Positions 48,205-59,929 of a DNA stretch of 64,000 bases are shown here, piece by piece. The stretch spans positions 22,847,092 to 22,911,091 of the forward strand of contig OX246746.1 of assembly GCA_945910005.1 (NCBI GenBank), written 5' to 3'. Position numbers and translations under genes: made by a program. The notes beneath the pieces are model-generated. The model was not told the origin of the DNA. It was given only the letters and a program-made list of their open reading frames with translations, and searched no databases. The stretch comes from Isoperla grammatica (lineage: Eukaryota; Arthropoda; Insecta; Plecoptera; Perlodidae). Each line of letters starts with the position of its first letter. Positions within the stretch are counted from its first letter, which is position 1.

Positions 48205-48290
48205 CTAGGGCGCCCGTTGTTGTTAGGTTGCTGTAGGTAACAGTTTTATACGTGTTATTTCCCATATAGAAATAAATCCTTAGCACCAAC
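48205..48290 (+). repeat. Dispersed repeat, copy 1
   Basis: CTAGGGCGCCCGTTGTTG, TAGGTAACA and CCTTAGCACCAACTGG match in order the segment at 51826-51901. This indicates a short dispersed element. Type unknown. Confidence 0.5.
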
Positions 48291-50682
48291 TGGTACATAA
48301 ACAAATCATAACTAACAGAACTAGCATTTGTTATACCTTTACCAAAAATCACAGAATACTAATAGCTTACCACTACCCTCCACCACCAAACACTACTAAC
48401 ATATGTCACTGTACTAACCAGATCTGTTTACCACAACTGAGTTACTCCTACCAGTGGACAACCAGTATAACAACTACGATCTCCCCGAAGGTGTTCGTCC
48501 CTGTTTCATCGGTGAATAGAAAGCTCAAGGCATCTTATGCATCATTAGTCGTCCCGCAAGCCCCTTTCAATCTTTGGCTTCATTAAAGCCATCAGTCTGT
48601 TCATTCAAGAATTTCTATTGAAGTAGCATCAGTTTCAAACTTCACAGCGCCTAACCCTCCAATAACCAGTCTCCCTCCTCCCCCACCCCATCGACACCAC
48701 CCCCTAGATACCTACCCTCTTATTTAATGCCCCTCAGCTATTTGCAATAAGTCTGCAACCTCTATCATTGCCACTAACTGAATTGTCCGTGGGAGACGCG
48801 CATGCTGCAATCAGATAGCATTGGTAATAAACTGGAAGCGTGGCTTAACATACAGAAACGATCGTTTGGACGTTCTTTTGATATCTGAAATCAATTATCT
48901 ACAGTCTGGTACTCAGACACCTTTGAAGCCATTGTTGATAACTGTGCATGCTTATATCCGTTCGTGATCTGTCTTTAATTAAATATTGAAATTTAAATGT
49001 GTAGCATACAGAATCATGCAGTACCATAAGTATATGCAGTAACACTTTTTTTTTTATTTTGGCCAAGATTAGGTGTTCACACTTTAATCGACTCAATTGT
49101 TACTGTTACTTCTAAACATTCCATGCGTCTCTATATCTTTACTTTTTTTACTCATTTTAAGGCAGATTTATAAGCCGTTACTAACAAACCTGAAGCACGA
49201 TTTGCCCCTAGTGTGCGATGCAACCCCCAGGTCGGTACTTAATTATGAAGTACAGCTCCCAATAATTGAGTTGTTAACTTATAAGTAGGGAGTTACAATT
49301 TAATTAGCAACGTGGGCCTACTTCGGGTTCATTAAATTAAGGTAAAATGGCTTCGTGAAGAATCTGTTTATAAGTTTCAACTGAGTTTAAAAAGTTTTGT
49401 GACCTGCCACCTTGTATTGAGTAGCGCTTGGAGAGGGGGCGGAGTGCTGAGCCAATAGCCACGCCTTACTCCTGTGGGACTCTTGTCTACTACCCGCAAC
49501 ACTGCAAGCTCACAGACTCACTTTCCCATCTAAATGAAATGAGATATTTATTCCACAATCAGTTTGCTTTCCTACATTTTACCTTATTATCCGCAGTCAG
49601 CTAAGACTGTTTAAAACCGTAACTGGGGTTACTCTACACAATATCAATTTACAAGAGTTTCATTCACAATAACACTATGCTGTGTTGTTATAAATCAATT
49701 TGGTTCCAGGGCAAACACTGTGGCTGACAGTGTACACTTTGTATGTAAGGAAACAATACGATAACAGTTTGGTAAAATGTTAATATTAATAATATAGAAT
49801 TTTTTAAAACTTGTTTTGCAAAATATATGTTCTGTTCATTTTTGCATACAATACGTACAGGTACTTGATTTGAAGCTTTTGTTTGTTACTTTGTTTCCCT
49901 CGTATCCAATAGGGTAAGGAAGGCAAACTGTACTTCTTTCTAATAGTGCCCTGTTGAGCCGAAGTCTGGCTTGGACACGGTTGCAGTAACGATAATAATG
50001 ATATCTCTATATGATCAAAATCCCTCAAGCGATTGTTAAATTTACTCTCCTGTATTAATCACTAATCGTTACCTCATTTGCTTTTATGCAAATAGCTTCA
50101 AATCGGCCACAGTATTAAATTAAATTTTAAAGTCTTTTGCTAAGATCCCTAGGTCTGCTATTAACACTGTTAGAGCTCTCAGTCTTCTGCCGATGAAGGA
50201 TGTGGATTTAGAAGCTGCGATGCTCGTCAACTAATCCCCTTAGTGCACGACGCTGACGCCGACGTCGACGCCACGACGAAGACGCTAAGCGCCTGGTTTA
50301 GAGGCTGTCAACATGCATCGGAGAAGCTATTCATCACTTATGTCTCATTTTATTTCATCGTCATTCACTTTCTAAGTGGACTGTCCTGCAGACATGAAGC
50401 AACAAGGGCTACAGTAATCCATAGTAAGCTGGGCGTAGACATGGAAAGAAGCAAAGAAGATTAAGCTAACTTAGGAGAATCTACTTTTTCTGGTTTAAAA
50501 CCGTACTCACGTTAATATCGAATAACAAGTAAATGCAATTTATTTCCGCTTTACTTGTGGAAGCAACTGTCTATGTTTGCATTGCACAGTTTGAACAAAT
50601 TAGTTGATCTTCTCGGATGATTACCTTGTTCTTTAAGTGTTGTACTCATATATGTACATACACACATACAAATACACCCGTT
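48291..50682. other. Unannotated stretch
   Basis: No recognisable exon, RNA gene or mobile element was found. Confidence 0.35.
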
Positions 50683-51142
50683 CAGTGGCGTACGCAGGAA
50701 TATATTTCGGGGAGGTATGCTTATAATAGAACATAGACCCAGATAACAAATAGTTAATTTGTTATCTGTGACATATAATAGAACCATTGGTGCTCCACAA
50801 ACGAGACAGTGGGGGTGTAGGAAGGGATGCCCCCCACAAATGCGCCGCAACTAATTTTTTGAAAATCCACATTTTTTAAGTGGTTTTAATGAGTTTTAGA
50901 AGAAGTTGGGGTGCTTTACTGCACGGAACATACGTACAAAACTACAAAACTAACTATATTATAACAACTTATACAATTCCACCTACGGGAGTGTTTCCCG
51001 ACTAATGAAATAGGGAAATTAGTAAGTAAATGTTTTTAATTTCTTGCGTAAATAACAGATGATTTGCAGAGGATAATTAAAAGCTGGGATTGTGGGGGGG
51101 GGGCTCCATCCCCTCCAGCCCCCCCCCCTGGATACGCTTCTG
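50683..51142. mobile_element. MITE-like DNA transposon copy (CAGTGGCG ends)
   Basis: The left end CAGTGGCGTACGCAGG (50683) and the right end, whose complement is CAGAAGCGTATCCAGG (ending 51142), are inverted with 12 of 16 matches. The sub-terminal parts are G-rich on the left and C-rich on the right. Flanking octamers CACCCGTT and CACACGTG match at six of eight positions, which could be an aged hAT-type duplication. No transposase is encoded. Confidence 0.55.
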
Positions 51143-51825
51143 CACACGTGTCACAATGTACTAGAATCCAGCTTTCCTGTACATTATTTCACCGTCTTAA
51201 AATATGCATAGTTTAAATTATTATGGTATGTTTAAATTTATGAAGTATTATTAATTTGTTGTGTATAGTGATAATTCATTCTAGACCTATACTTTCTTAT
51301 CATATATTCTCATATTAGACTTTTCGATAGACATAAAATAATATTGAACTAGTTTACCATAACTACCATGCAAAATAAAATCATTAGTTAAAACAATAAT
51401 ATTTCAACTATTTCGGAGGTTTGTTTATTGATTATTGTGTAACTTGAGACCTTTCATGACAGTCAGCTTCGAGCGGTGAGTCTCCGTAGATGATTCTTCT
51501 GATTAGGGATTCCCAGCGCCCAGCGCCCACACACTGACAGGCAATAATGTCGCCACGCCAGCCCACGCGTTGCGCTCGCTACCCCATAGACAAACACACT
51601 CAACGCTCAACAGCAGCCCGACACAGATGATGCCTTCTCCAACCATTTGCGATGCAATTATGCCTAGTCCGGGCTGTGAATGTGTAAGCTAATAATACAA
51701 TCTGGGATGGCTTCGTGAAATCAAACACGGCTATTATAAAGGAATACTTATATTATCACGAAGTTTTTAGATACAGGAAAATGTGAGCAATGGCTAAGGT
51801 ACGTATCCATAGTCGGCCCTATCTC
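51143..51825. other. Unannotated stretch
   Basis: A GC-richer part at 51510-51620 (CCCAGCGCCCAGCGCCC) has no exon that I can recognise. Confidence 0.35.
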
Positions 51826-51901
51826 TAGGGGTGCCCGTGGTTGCCAGGTAACAATTTCATGCATCTATTTGCCGTAAATAAAAAAACTTAGCAACACCGG
51901 G
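51826..51901 (+). repeat. Dispersed repeat, copy 2
   Basis: CTAGGGGTGCCCGTGGTTGC, CAGGTAACA and CTTAGCAACACCGG parallel the copy at 48205-48290, 3.6 kb away. Confidence 0.5.
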
Positions 51902-52025
51902 AGCCCTTAAACGTTTCACAAAGAGTAAAATTAAAATAAGTTACATAATGTCCGTGTAACTTAACATGTACACCAGATTTGGTCAAATTTATTAAATATA
52001 ATAACATGTACATTATATGATTTGT

Positions 52026-52092
52026 GTGGCCTGTTGGTGCTGTGGGTTATTCCTGCTTTCCATGCAAAAGATTCAGGGTTCGATTCCCGGTT
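52026..52092 (+). mobile_element. tRNA-like SINE head
   Basis: TGGCCTGTTGGTGCTGTGG is A-box-like and GGGTTCGATTCCCGG contains a perfect B box. It ends exactly where the minus-strand 5S-SINE tail begins. That could mean one element inserted at the tail of the other, or a composite. Confidence 0.55.
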
Positions 52093-52093
52093 C

Positions 52094-52163
52094 TATTTTA
52101 TTAATTGGCCACATACAGCATTTTACAGTGACCAGTATAACACGTCATGAATAACAACGATGC

Positions 52164-52246
<83 letters not shown>

Positions 52247-52572
52247 GGGTGGAGTGGAAACCCGGTACCGGCACGTAGCCTACTCCTGTCGAAAAGTACC
52301 AATGGGACCATCGGATTTACGTCCCATACGAAAGGACGGTGTAACTGTGACCAGTCATATAGGTTCCTCCACTAACCTGGACTGCCGAGCAGTTGACGAG
52401 AAGAACGATGCTTCTGCAAAACAAATTTTCGAACCCTCCAATCTGCTCAAACCAACGGTAATTAGTGTTGCAGAGGAGAGTGGTCACCCATCCACGTCAT
52501 GACCTAACTTGAATTTGCTTAACTTTGGTGTTCGTATGCAAGACCGGCTAATCGACCGCGGCTAAACCGTTG
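52094..52572 (-). mobile_element. 5S-rRNA-derived SINE, copy 2, with microsatellite expansion
   Basis: Read on the minus strand from 52572, it matches the SINE at 42111-42536 along its whole length. It starts GGTTTAGCCGCGGTCG and has a 5S-like head at 52487-52550 (GTTAAGCAAATTC, GGATGGGTGACC). The body then carries CTCGGCAGTCCAGGTTAG. Copy 2 has drifted from the 5S consensus at one base of the GGATGGGAGACC motif. Its body contains the 82-bp (GAT)n tract at 52164-52245, where copy 1 has only a short TCTTCATTATCAT segment. Confidence 0.87.
52164..52245. repeat. (ATG)n microsatellite inside the SINE
   Basis: About 27 uninterrupted triplets. The poly-Met, poly-Asp and poly-Ser frames over it are artefacts. 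Confidence 0.97.
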
Positions 52573-53374
52573 GCTTATTTTGACTTCTGGATTTTTCTTG
52601 AATCCTTTCACTCAAATGAGTTGGTAACCCTCACAGGAACGAGGCAAATGTTGAAATAATGATCAGTTTTCACAACTGAGCCGTTCAACATTTATTTTAT
52701 TTCTATTTTTTACTTCTAATAAAGTCATGATGATCGTCACCATAATCGTGTCAGTCTTCGTTTCAATTGCAATGGAACAACCTCGTCCAATTGGCAAACG
52801 GAGTCAATATGTTCACCACCAACCAGGAGATATGTAGGAATACGGAATGACTCGAAACAATGATTAAAGAAAACACGTCACTATCGGAGTTTTAATAATT
52901 AAATCATTATTTATCACAATAGATTGAGTTGACGGTTTTACCGGGGAAGATGGAACGATTAAGGAAATAGGGGCTCATTTACTGTCGGGAGGACGATGGT
53001 GCAAGGTTATGTCCCAGAGCGCGCGCAAGTAGAGGCTTGTGTGGGGGTGGGGGGGGGGGTGGGGGGGGGGTTAGTGAGGGGACAGGGTGGCTTATGCAGT
53101 GGAGCGTCAAAACCCCATCAGTCCTGCCCATCTCCGTGAAGTGAAACTCCTTTATAGTCCATAGATCCTCTTAAAACAGTGAAATGTGAACCTATCTCAA
53201 ATATGCTCTCATATCTGTGTTATACAAACCAGTCTTGATATAATTCCTACTTTTGCTTTTGATTTCAATTCGAATTATATTATGTTTACACACTGTTTCA
53301 TAGCACTTCCCTTGCATTCGTGGTCAGTGTCGTTTTTCGAAAAGTTAGTTATTAAAATGCTGTCGACTTACATG
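52573..53374. other. Unannotated stretch with a G-run cluster
   Basis: 53039-53071 has four or more runs of at least four G, a strong quadruplex candidate. Nothing else was supported. Confidence 0.4.
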
Positions 53375-53500
53375 TCAATTCAATTCAATTCAATTTATTA
53401 GACATTTACAGGTACACATTATTTCCAGATATTTTATCATTTAATCAAGGCAACCACATAAGTAAAGAATCCTTGTTCGTGGTTGCCCTGTTACAAGTTT
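53375..53500 (-). mobile_element. LINE 3' end with (TTGAA)n tail
   Basis: On the minus strand, GTGTACCTGTAAATGTC then TAATAAATTGAATTGAATTG is a polyadenylation-like signal followed by a pentanucleotide tail, as in many LINE termini. How far the body extends toward 53800 is unclear. Confidence 0.5.
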
Positions 53501-54183
53501 AGTCTTTAATATTTAATTGATAAAAAAAATATATTTAAAACTAATTCTACTTACTACTAGTAGAAGCAATGTTATTTTATTGACACTGTTATTTGTCATA
53601 AATACATGTCACAAATATTTGTCATAAATACAAATTTAATATCTATGGTTCTTATTTTATAATATGTATTTAGTAGCGTTTTTGTACTTGAAAGAGTTTT
53701 CAGTTATGTTAGCCAACGTTTCAAGTCTTGAATATATTGTTCCTCTGTACACGTCAAGAAGAAATACGACTTTTGGACCTTATATCAAGAATTCCGCTAA
53801 ACTACTGAATGAACTTCGTTATGTAATGTTATGATAACTAGATGGCCCTAGACTCACAGCACAGGGCACTATCTTTAGTTCAGCCTGCAGTGATAAGTAT
53901 ACACATATGTCCTTTGAACAGTAGAATACCGTCTTCAGCTTCCAAAAACCAGGGACGAGGTACCCAAAACAGTTTCCTCTCAGAAGTGATGAAGCCATCA
54001 GAGATTTGCTCGTTGAAGTGGACGTCTGAAAATATGGTACAATTTTTCTTCGAGTCTGGGGTTTGACATTCTGTACAAAACGTGTTGTGTGTCCATTATC
54101 TCAGAAATGATCTTTTTAAGAGCTATTGGGGTTTTTGTTGTCAAGCCAGACGAGATACTAAGTTATATATTATAACACGGATA
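53501..54183. other. Unannotated stretch
   Basis: A plus-strand frame ending at 53833 (with RRNTTFGPYIKNSAKLLNEL) vaguely resembles a LINE ORF2 C-terminus, but it is too short to call. Confidence 0.3.
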
Positions 54184-54582
54184 CTGGCAGGGACAGTTAA
54201 ACACAGACTAAATGAAGTTCCCGATTTGGATGTCAGCAGTCGGTACACAGTTGTTTGGATCAAAATTCTCAGGAGATTTGGTTCGTGCACCGTAGTGAAG
54301 TTACAAGGAATGGTACTATACTTCCAATCGTTCATTTGGTGCTTTATCTTAAGTAATCATAGTTACATATAAAAGATGACTTGGATGGGTTGAACAGCAA
54401 TTCAATCATTGTTGTATTGGTATGTTACAATCTGATGCTGTACAGCATCACCCTCCTCCTTGTAACTTCACTATGGTACACGAAGCAAATCTCTTGAGAA
54501 TTTTGATCCAAACAACTGTGTACCGACTGCTGACATCCAAATGGGGAACTTCATTTAGTCTGTGTTTAACTGTCCCTGTCAG
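54184..54582. mobile_element. TA-flanked foldback element (Tc1/mariner-type MITE)
   Basis: Inverted arms of about 126 bp (54184-54309 and 54457-54582) differ at only about 10 positions. They begin CTGGCAGGGACAGTTAAACA and its counterpart CTGACAGGGACAGTTAAACA. TA lies immediately outside both ends (54182-54183, 54583-54584), the target preference of Tc1/mariner transposases. The 147-bp centre is unrelated to the arms and encodes nothing recognisable. Confidence 0.85.
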
Positions 54583-56383
54583 TAATGAATTAATAATAAG
54601 AAATAATGAATAATTAACAAAGTAGTATTAGTACATTAGTAGTAGTATAGTAGTAGTTTTTAAAAGTAAGTGACCTTGGTTTCGTTTTATAATTGTGTGT
54701 GTGGTTTTAACTTTATTCCGGGTCAATAAGTTTCTGCGTGTGACACAAAGTAGTATATCTGGTTTACTTTGTATTTTGAAAATGACACACATTTGGTAGC
54801 GTAGCAGCAAATTATTTTATTTTATAATTACCAACGCAAAATACCGTATTGTATAAAACGTACCAAATTTTTCATTCGGCGTAGAAAATGATCTCATGAC
54901 TGGTACTTTTTATGATGAACACATTATTCATTGCTAGAGAAGTTCAATATTAAAACATGTTATTGGATTGAAATATGTTACATGGGGATTTTGTAGATGT
55001 GATTGAAGGATATCACTGACATTAAATATTAATGGCACGTGTATGTGCAAGGTACCTAATTAGATGAATATATTTGCGTATCTGGGCCTGGATGGTCTTA
55101 TTTTTAAGTCGGGTCCTTCTCTTAATGCCATGTGGGTCTTTTTCGACTCAAACTTTAATATATTTCAACAATAAGCGTTCTATACACAGCCCAATTTGTA
55201 GTTAATTTCGTGGAAATGGAATTGAACTTAAAATATTGCAACGCGGTGTTTTTAAAGTTAGTGTTTTGTTTACTAATATCTCTACATTTTTAACACAGAC
55301 ATACCACTGTTCACTCTTTAAAGTCATAGGTGCATTGTCACCATCCAACTCAGACTGGTCATAAGTTTTTGTTTTTAGTTTTCTTATATCCTAGGGTTTC
55401 AAGGGTATGAACGGGACCCTATCATCCAGTAACGTGCCATAATCTAGTGGTCTTAAAGTTAGGCCCAGCTGAAATTTTGACCTTTTGTAAATTCAGACCC
55501 TGGGGAGTTCAAATCCTGTGTAGAGGAGGGTTTTCTAATTGATCTCAATTGCTCTATTATTCACTCACTCTTTGTCTGTATAGCACTACGTCAATGTTAC
55601 TGCAAAACAACAACATTATAATTGAACTCAACCCTTGTCTAGCTTAAATTCACAATCGTCTCAAACTGGATTATTATACGGAGCGAAGCTTATATGGCAA
55701 AACTTTGAACAACATCATCATCATAATTATTATTCAGTATAAAACTGAAAGATATCAGTGAAAACAATTGCAAGCAGCTGGTTTGGACTTGAAGAGTAAT
55801 CATCTGTTTCTATTTAAAATAACAAATTAATTAAAACATACCAGAAAACGCTATGAGCCACGATTTAGCTCGTTAGGAATATGATACATACTCCTGGGAG
55901 GAGTACATGGATTAGGAAATATTCGCAGAGTGGAATCTTCACTTCCTTACAAGTCTAGTTTAATTCCATCATTAGGAGTTATTAGCGGACTCAAGGACAG
56001 AGCGATACACACAATGCCTGCGAACTTTTGAAGACAGGAACAAAAACATTTACCAGACTTTTCTAAACACTACTGGCCCAACCTACCCGTAGGTTTCACC
56101 GGATGTTTTCAGCTCAGGGAGTAGATGTACAAATCTCACCCCTGCATTCTTGAACGGAGCCGAGGCAATAAAGATCGTTATTGTCACTTGAGTATGACAT
56201 GACAGGTTAACACATTCAGAAAGGGTAGAAAGAAATCCACGAAAATGTGCTCATGCACCTATGTCACAACAACTGACAACCTTTACTTTTAGGTGAGTCG
56301 GTGACTCGGTTCTATTAGAGAGTAAAATACTTCGAACTATCTGAGTCAAGTGTATTGAATTATTGTAAACTAGATTGAGCAAA
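54583..56383. other. Unannotated AT-rich stretch
   Basis: A weak tRNA-like segment occurs at 55441-55520 (TAGTGGTCTTAAAG, GGAGTTCAAATCC). No gene was recognised. Confidence 0.35.
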
Positions 56384-56594
56384 AAATATTACATGAAACA
56401 TTTTTTTTTTTTTAAAACAACGCTTATATTTAAATGCACTAAAAAGTAAAAAATAAATTTTTTACTTTTTAGTGCATTTAAATAGTGAACTTTCACATTT
56501 AAATGCACTAAAAAGTAAAAAATAAATTTTTTACTTTTTAGTGCATTTAAATATAAGCGTTGTTTTTTTTTTTAAATATTTTTTCATGTAATAT
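56384..56594. repeat. Nested palindrome: two perfect 56-bp palindromes inside larger inverted arms
   Basis: Two identical 56-bp units, 56428-56483 and 56497-56552, are each a perfect palindrome with 26-bp arms (ATTTAAATGCACTAAAAAG...) and a four-base centre. They are separated by AGTGAACTTTCAC. Outside them, ACAACGCTTATATTTAAAT is inverted as ATTTAAATATAAGCGTTGT, and further out AATATTACATGAAA is inverted as TTTTTCATGTAATATT. The whole 210 bp can fold on itself. Confidence 0.93.
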
Positions 56595-57570
56595 TATTTT
56601 ATACTTTTTAGTCTTAAAGAATCTTGCATTCGAATATATATCGAATATCGATTAATTAATTATGATGGTTTAATTGATTATTTAGTAAATATGACAATTG
56701 ATTCATGTATTGTCATTAAGAATACGTCTGTATGAAAACTTTCAGCTCAATTCGACGTTCGAAAGTGGGTGTTTTTATCGATTCCCATATAAAACATCAA
56801 TTAATTAATTATGATCGCTTAATTGATTATTTAGTAAATATAACAACAGATTCATGTATTGTCATTAAGAATACGTCTGTGTGAAAACTTTCAACTCGAT
56901 TCGACGTTGGGAAATGGTTGAAACATCGATTCCCATATAAAACAATAATTAATTATGATGAATTAATTGACTATTTTTAGTAAATATGACAATTGATTCG
57001 TGTATTGTCATTAAGAATACGTCTGTGTGAAAACTTTCAGCTCAATTCGATGTTCGGAAGTGGGTTAAACATCGATTCCCATATAAAACATTAATTAATT
57101 ATGATGAATCAATTAATTATTGAGTAAATATGAGAATTGATTCATGTATTGTTAGTAAGAATACGTCTGTGTGAAACCTTTCGACTCGATTTGACGTTGG
57201 GAAGTGGGTTAAGCATCGATTTCCATATAAAACACTAATTAATTAATCATGATGAATTAATTGACAATTTAGTAAATATGATAGTTGATTCATGTATTGT
57301 CATTAGGAATACGTCTGCGTAAAAAATTTCAGCTTGATCGGACATTTAGAAGTAGGAGGAATATAAACATCGATTTCCATATAAAACATTAATTAATTAA
57401 TTACTATGAATTAATTGACAATTTAGTAAATATGACAGTTGATTCATGTATTGTCATCAGGAATACGTCTGTGTAACAACTTTCACCTTAATCGGACATC
57501 TAGAAGTAGGTGGAATATCGATTCAAAGATTCCGTCCAAACAAACAAGGCAAGCTAATATAAGCGTTGTA
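56417..57570. mobile_element. Composite element with ACAACGCTTATATT inverted ends
   Basis: ACAACGCTTATATT at 56418-56431 is matched by its complement AATATAAGCGTTGT at 57556-57569. They enclose the palindromes and a tandem array, giving about 1.15 kb in all. The same terminal word also occurs at the inner palindrome edge (56552-56564), so partial copies may have stacked. No transposase frame is present. The superfamily is not assigned. Confidence 0.55.
56622..57540. repeat. About 147-bp tandem repeat, six units
   Basis: The landmark GTATTGTCATTAAGAATACG recurs at about 56708, 56857, 57002, 57148, 57295 and 57448. Each unit also has CATCGATTCCCATATAAAAC and TTAATTAATTATGATGAATT. Units have diverged by several substitutions each, so the array is old. 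It is internal to the composite element. Confidence 0.93.
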
Positions 57571-59929
57571 ATAATAAAATAATAAAAACAAAATAGAAAT
57601 GTGGGAGTGCAGAGGAGAGTTGTTGTTGACATAGATTGTAGAGTTGGCAGGTGGGTTGCTGAAGTGCGGAGTCACACCTTTCAGAACCCATCAGTGTGAT
57701 TAAGCGTCTGGTTTACTAGTAGATTACCTTAAACAATTCTGGATAATGTTTGAGACCATTTTTATCTCTTGAAGTATAGGTTTTGGGCGTCTGTGTAACT
57801 CGGAGGTTTTGAACCTCTAGGTACCACCAGCGCAATCGATTCCAAATTAACACTTCTTTGTGGAACTTCCTCTCATTTTTAATTAGGTATTCTCTTCATC
57901 ACCCTATATTAACTAAAAAGTACAAAACAACGCGGATGTCTCATATTTCACTACCCTTTTATGTGAGAGTACAACCTTCGATTGAATCTCTAACAAGAGC
58001 AGAAAAAAAAAAATGAAAATCTCTTTTCCCCGTTCTCAATATGAGGCGATCTGTTTCAATCAGCTTTCCGCACTGATCGTTCATCATTGTCGAATTAAGG
58101 TCGTCATAGGAACGTAAGTTGTGCGTTCAGCCAACACTGTCAAGTTTGACAGCGTTTGAGTCTCCGCCTTATGCAGTCGCTAAGCAACACACCTTGGTTC
58201 AATACTGAACATTAATTCCGCGAGACTTCAACTCTAGGGGAGGAAGGAAGCCTGATAAATTTAATTTGTTTCTTTCAATCGTGTAATATGGCGATGCACT
58301 ATGCAGAGTCGTTGCACTCGAGACAGTATATGGCGTATGCTGTCGGCACAAATGTACGAATCAACATCAGAATCGATGGTTCTTCGCTCTCTGGAGCAGG
58401 TGTAGGTGTCGTACCTCTCTTTGTGTGTACCTGCGACATAACAACACAAAATATTGTCCTTTTGTCAAGAATTGCCTAATCGGGTGACAATAATGTTTAA
58501 AAAGGGTTATCTTTTAAATTGGAACATTAATTAATGAAAGAACCACAGAATTTTTTCAACAAAATTTCACTGGGCAGTACTGTCCAAAATTGCCACTTCC
58601 AACCTTACGTGCTGCTGGCAAACAATTTTGATTGCGATTAAAACATTCATTATCTTAAATGGCATTTTGTTTCATGTTTATTTTTTAACAACCTGTGCAA
58701 ATGCACTAGCCGCATTCCGCTAACTGAACGGACTGAATATTTTACACAGCTACAGTTGTCCACCCTTAGTCTCATGCTGATGAAATTGTCCAGCTAATTG
58801 TACCTACTTTACTTCTATAGTTTATTTTATCTTGACTTAAAAAAGGTGTGCGGTAATGATAATAATTATGACCATTCATTAGAATTCTGAAAACCCCAAA
58901 CACAAATTGTGAGTGATCCAATGAGCCAATACTCTACTACAGTGAAACATCTTTCTAACAAAATGATCTATACAACAAACCGTTTTTGAGGTTCCAAAAT
59001 TTTCTTATGCATGAAACAGTACCATTTTTATAAAGAAATGTTATTTGTAACGAAATAATAATCTGGCTCCCAAAAGTTCGTTTTAAAGTAGTTTTACTGT
59101 AAGCGGATTACCGCCTTTACGGACGTACAAAAGAGCGCTTGAATTTAGTAAATATTTGAAACAGTGAAAGCATGAGGCGATGGTTACAGATCTGTGTTCG
59201 GCATAATGTCTATTCTCTTTTCCACCCTTAAAAAGAGCGTGTAAAGTAGACCTGCTAAACTGTTGAAGGACTGTTTGCGTTTCAACCTGTCACTCATATT
59301 AATCTAATATACTGTGTCATGCGTAGCCCATGACAGTTAGTTGGCCCCTAACTGTTCTAAATACAGTTGAATAAAGGTCTATGGAGCAGAAAAAGACGAC
59401 TGTTGCTAAAGTGATTGATTTGTCATCAAGTAGAGCATTCTAATAACCTTTCAAAACCGTAGCTTGGCAATCGCTTGAATGCTGCTCTGTTTTCAGGGGT
59501 AAATGGGACTCGAACTCGCAGAGTTGTCGTGTTTTATTGGTATATTGAATCGTTTCAATACATATCTTACAAAATATTCATACCGAGATTTGGTTTTGAA
59601 TCAGCTAAGCAATGAGTTAAAAACGATTGTTACGATTGATACAATTGTTATTTCAGTTATGAATGAAATAATTTCTAATTAATTAATTAATTACTGAAAT
59701 TCAAAAATGTATTATTCTGTAATAACTGAAATACTCGAGTAAAAGTCCTGTTCAAAATTGAGTTTTTTTAGATTATTTGTTTCTTGTGTGTACTTATTAT
59801 AAAACAGATTGTGACAATACACAAATATAAGTCTCGTTATTCAAAATTTGATTGGTTGAACTGTGTTTTCGTAAATCTGGCATAGTGGTGAAATTTTTAA
59901 TAAAGGTGTTACTGAGTATTTACCGTATT
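57571..59929. other. Unannotated stretch
   Basis: No exon, RNA gene or repeat could be supported. Confidence 0.35.

Noticed and set aside
59495..59525. Minus-strand tRNA T-arm-like GCGAGTTCGAGTCCC
   Set aside because: No A box or stem structure lies at the right distance.
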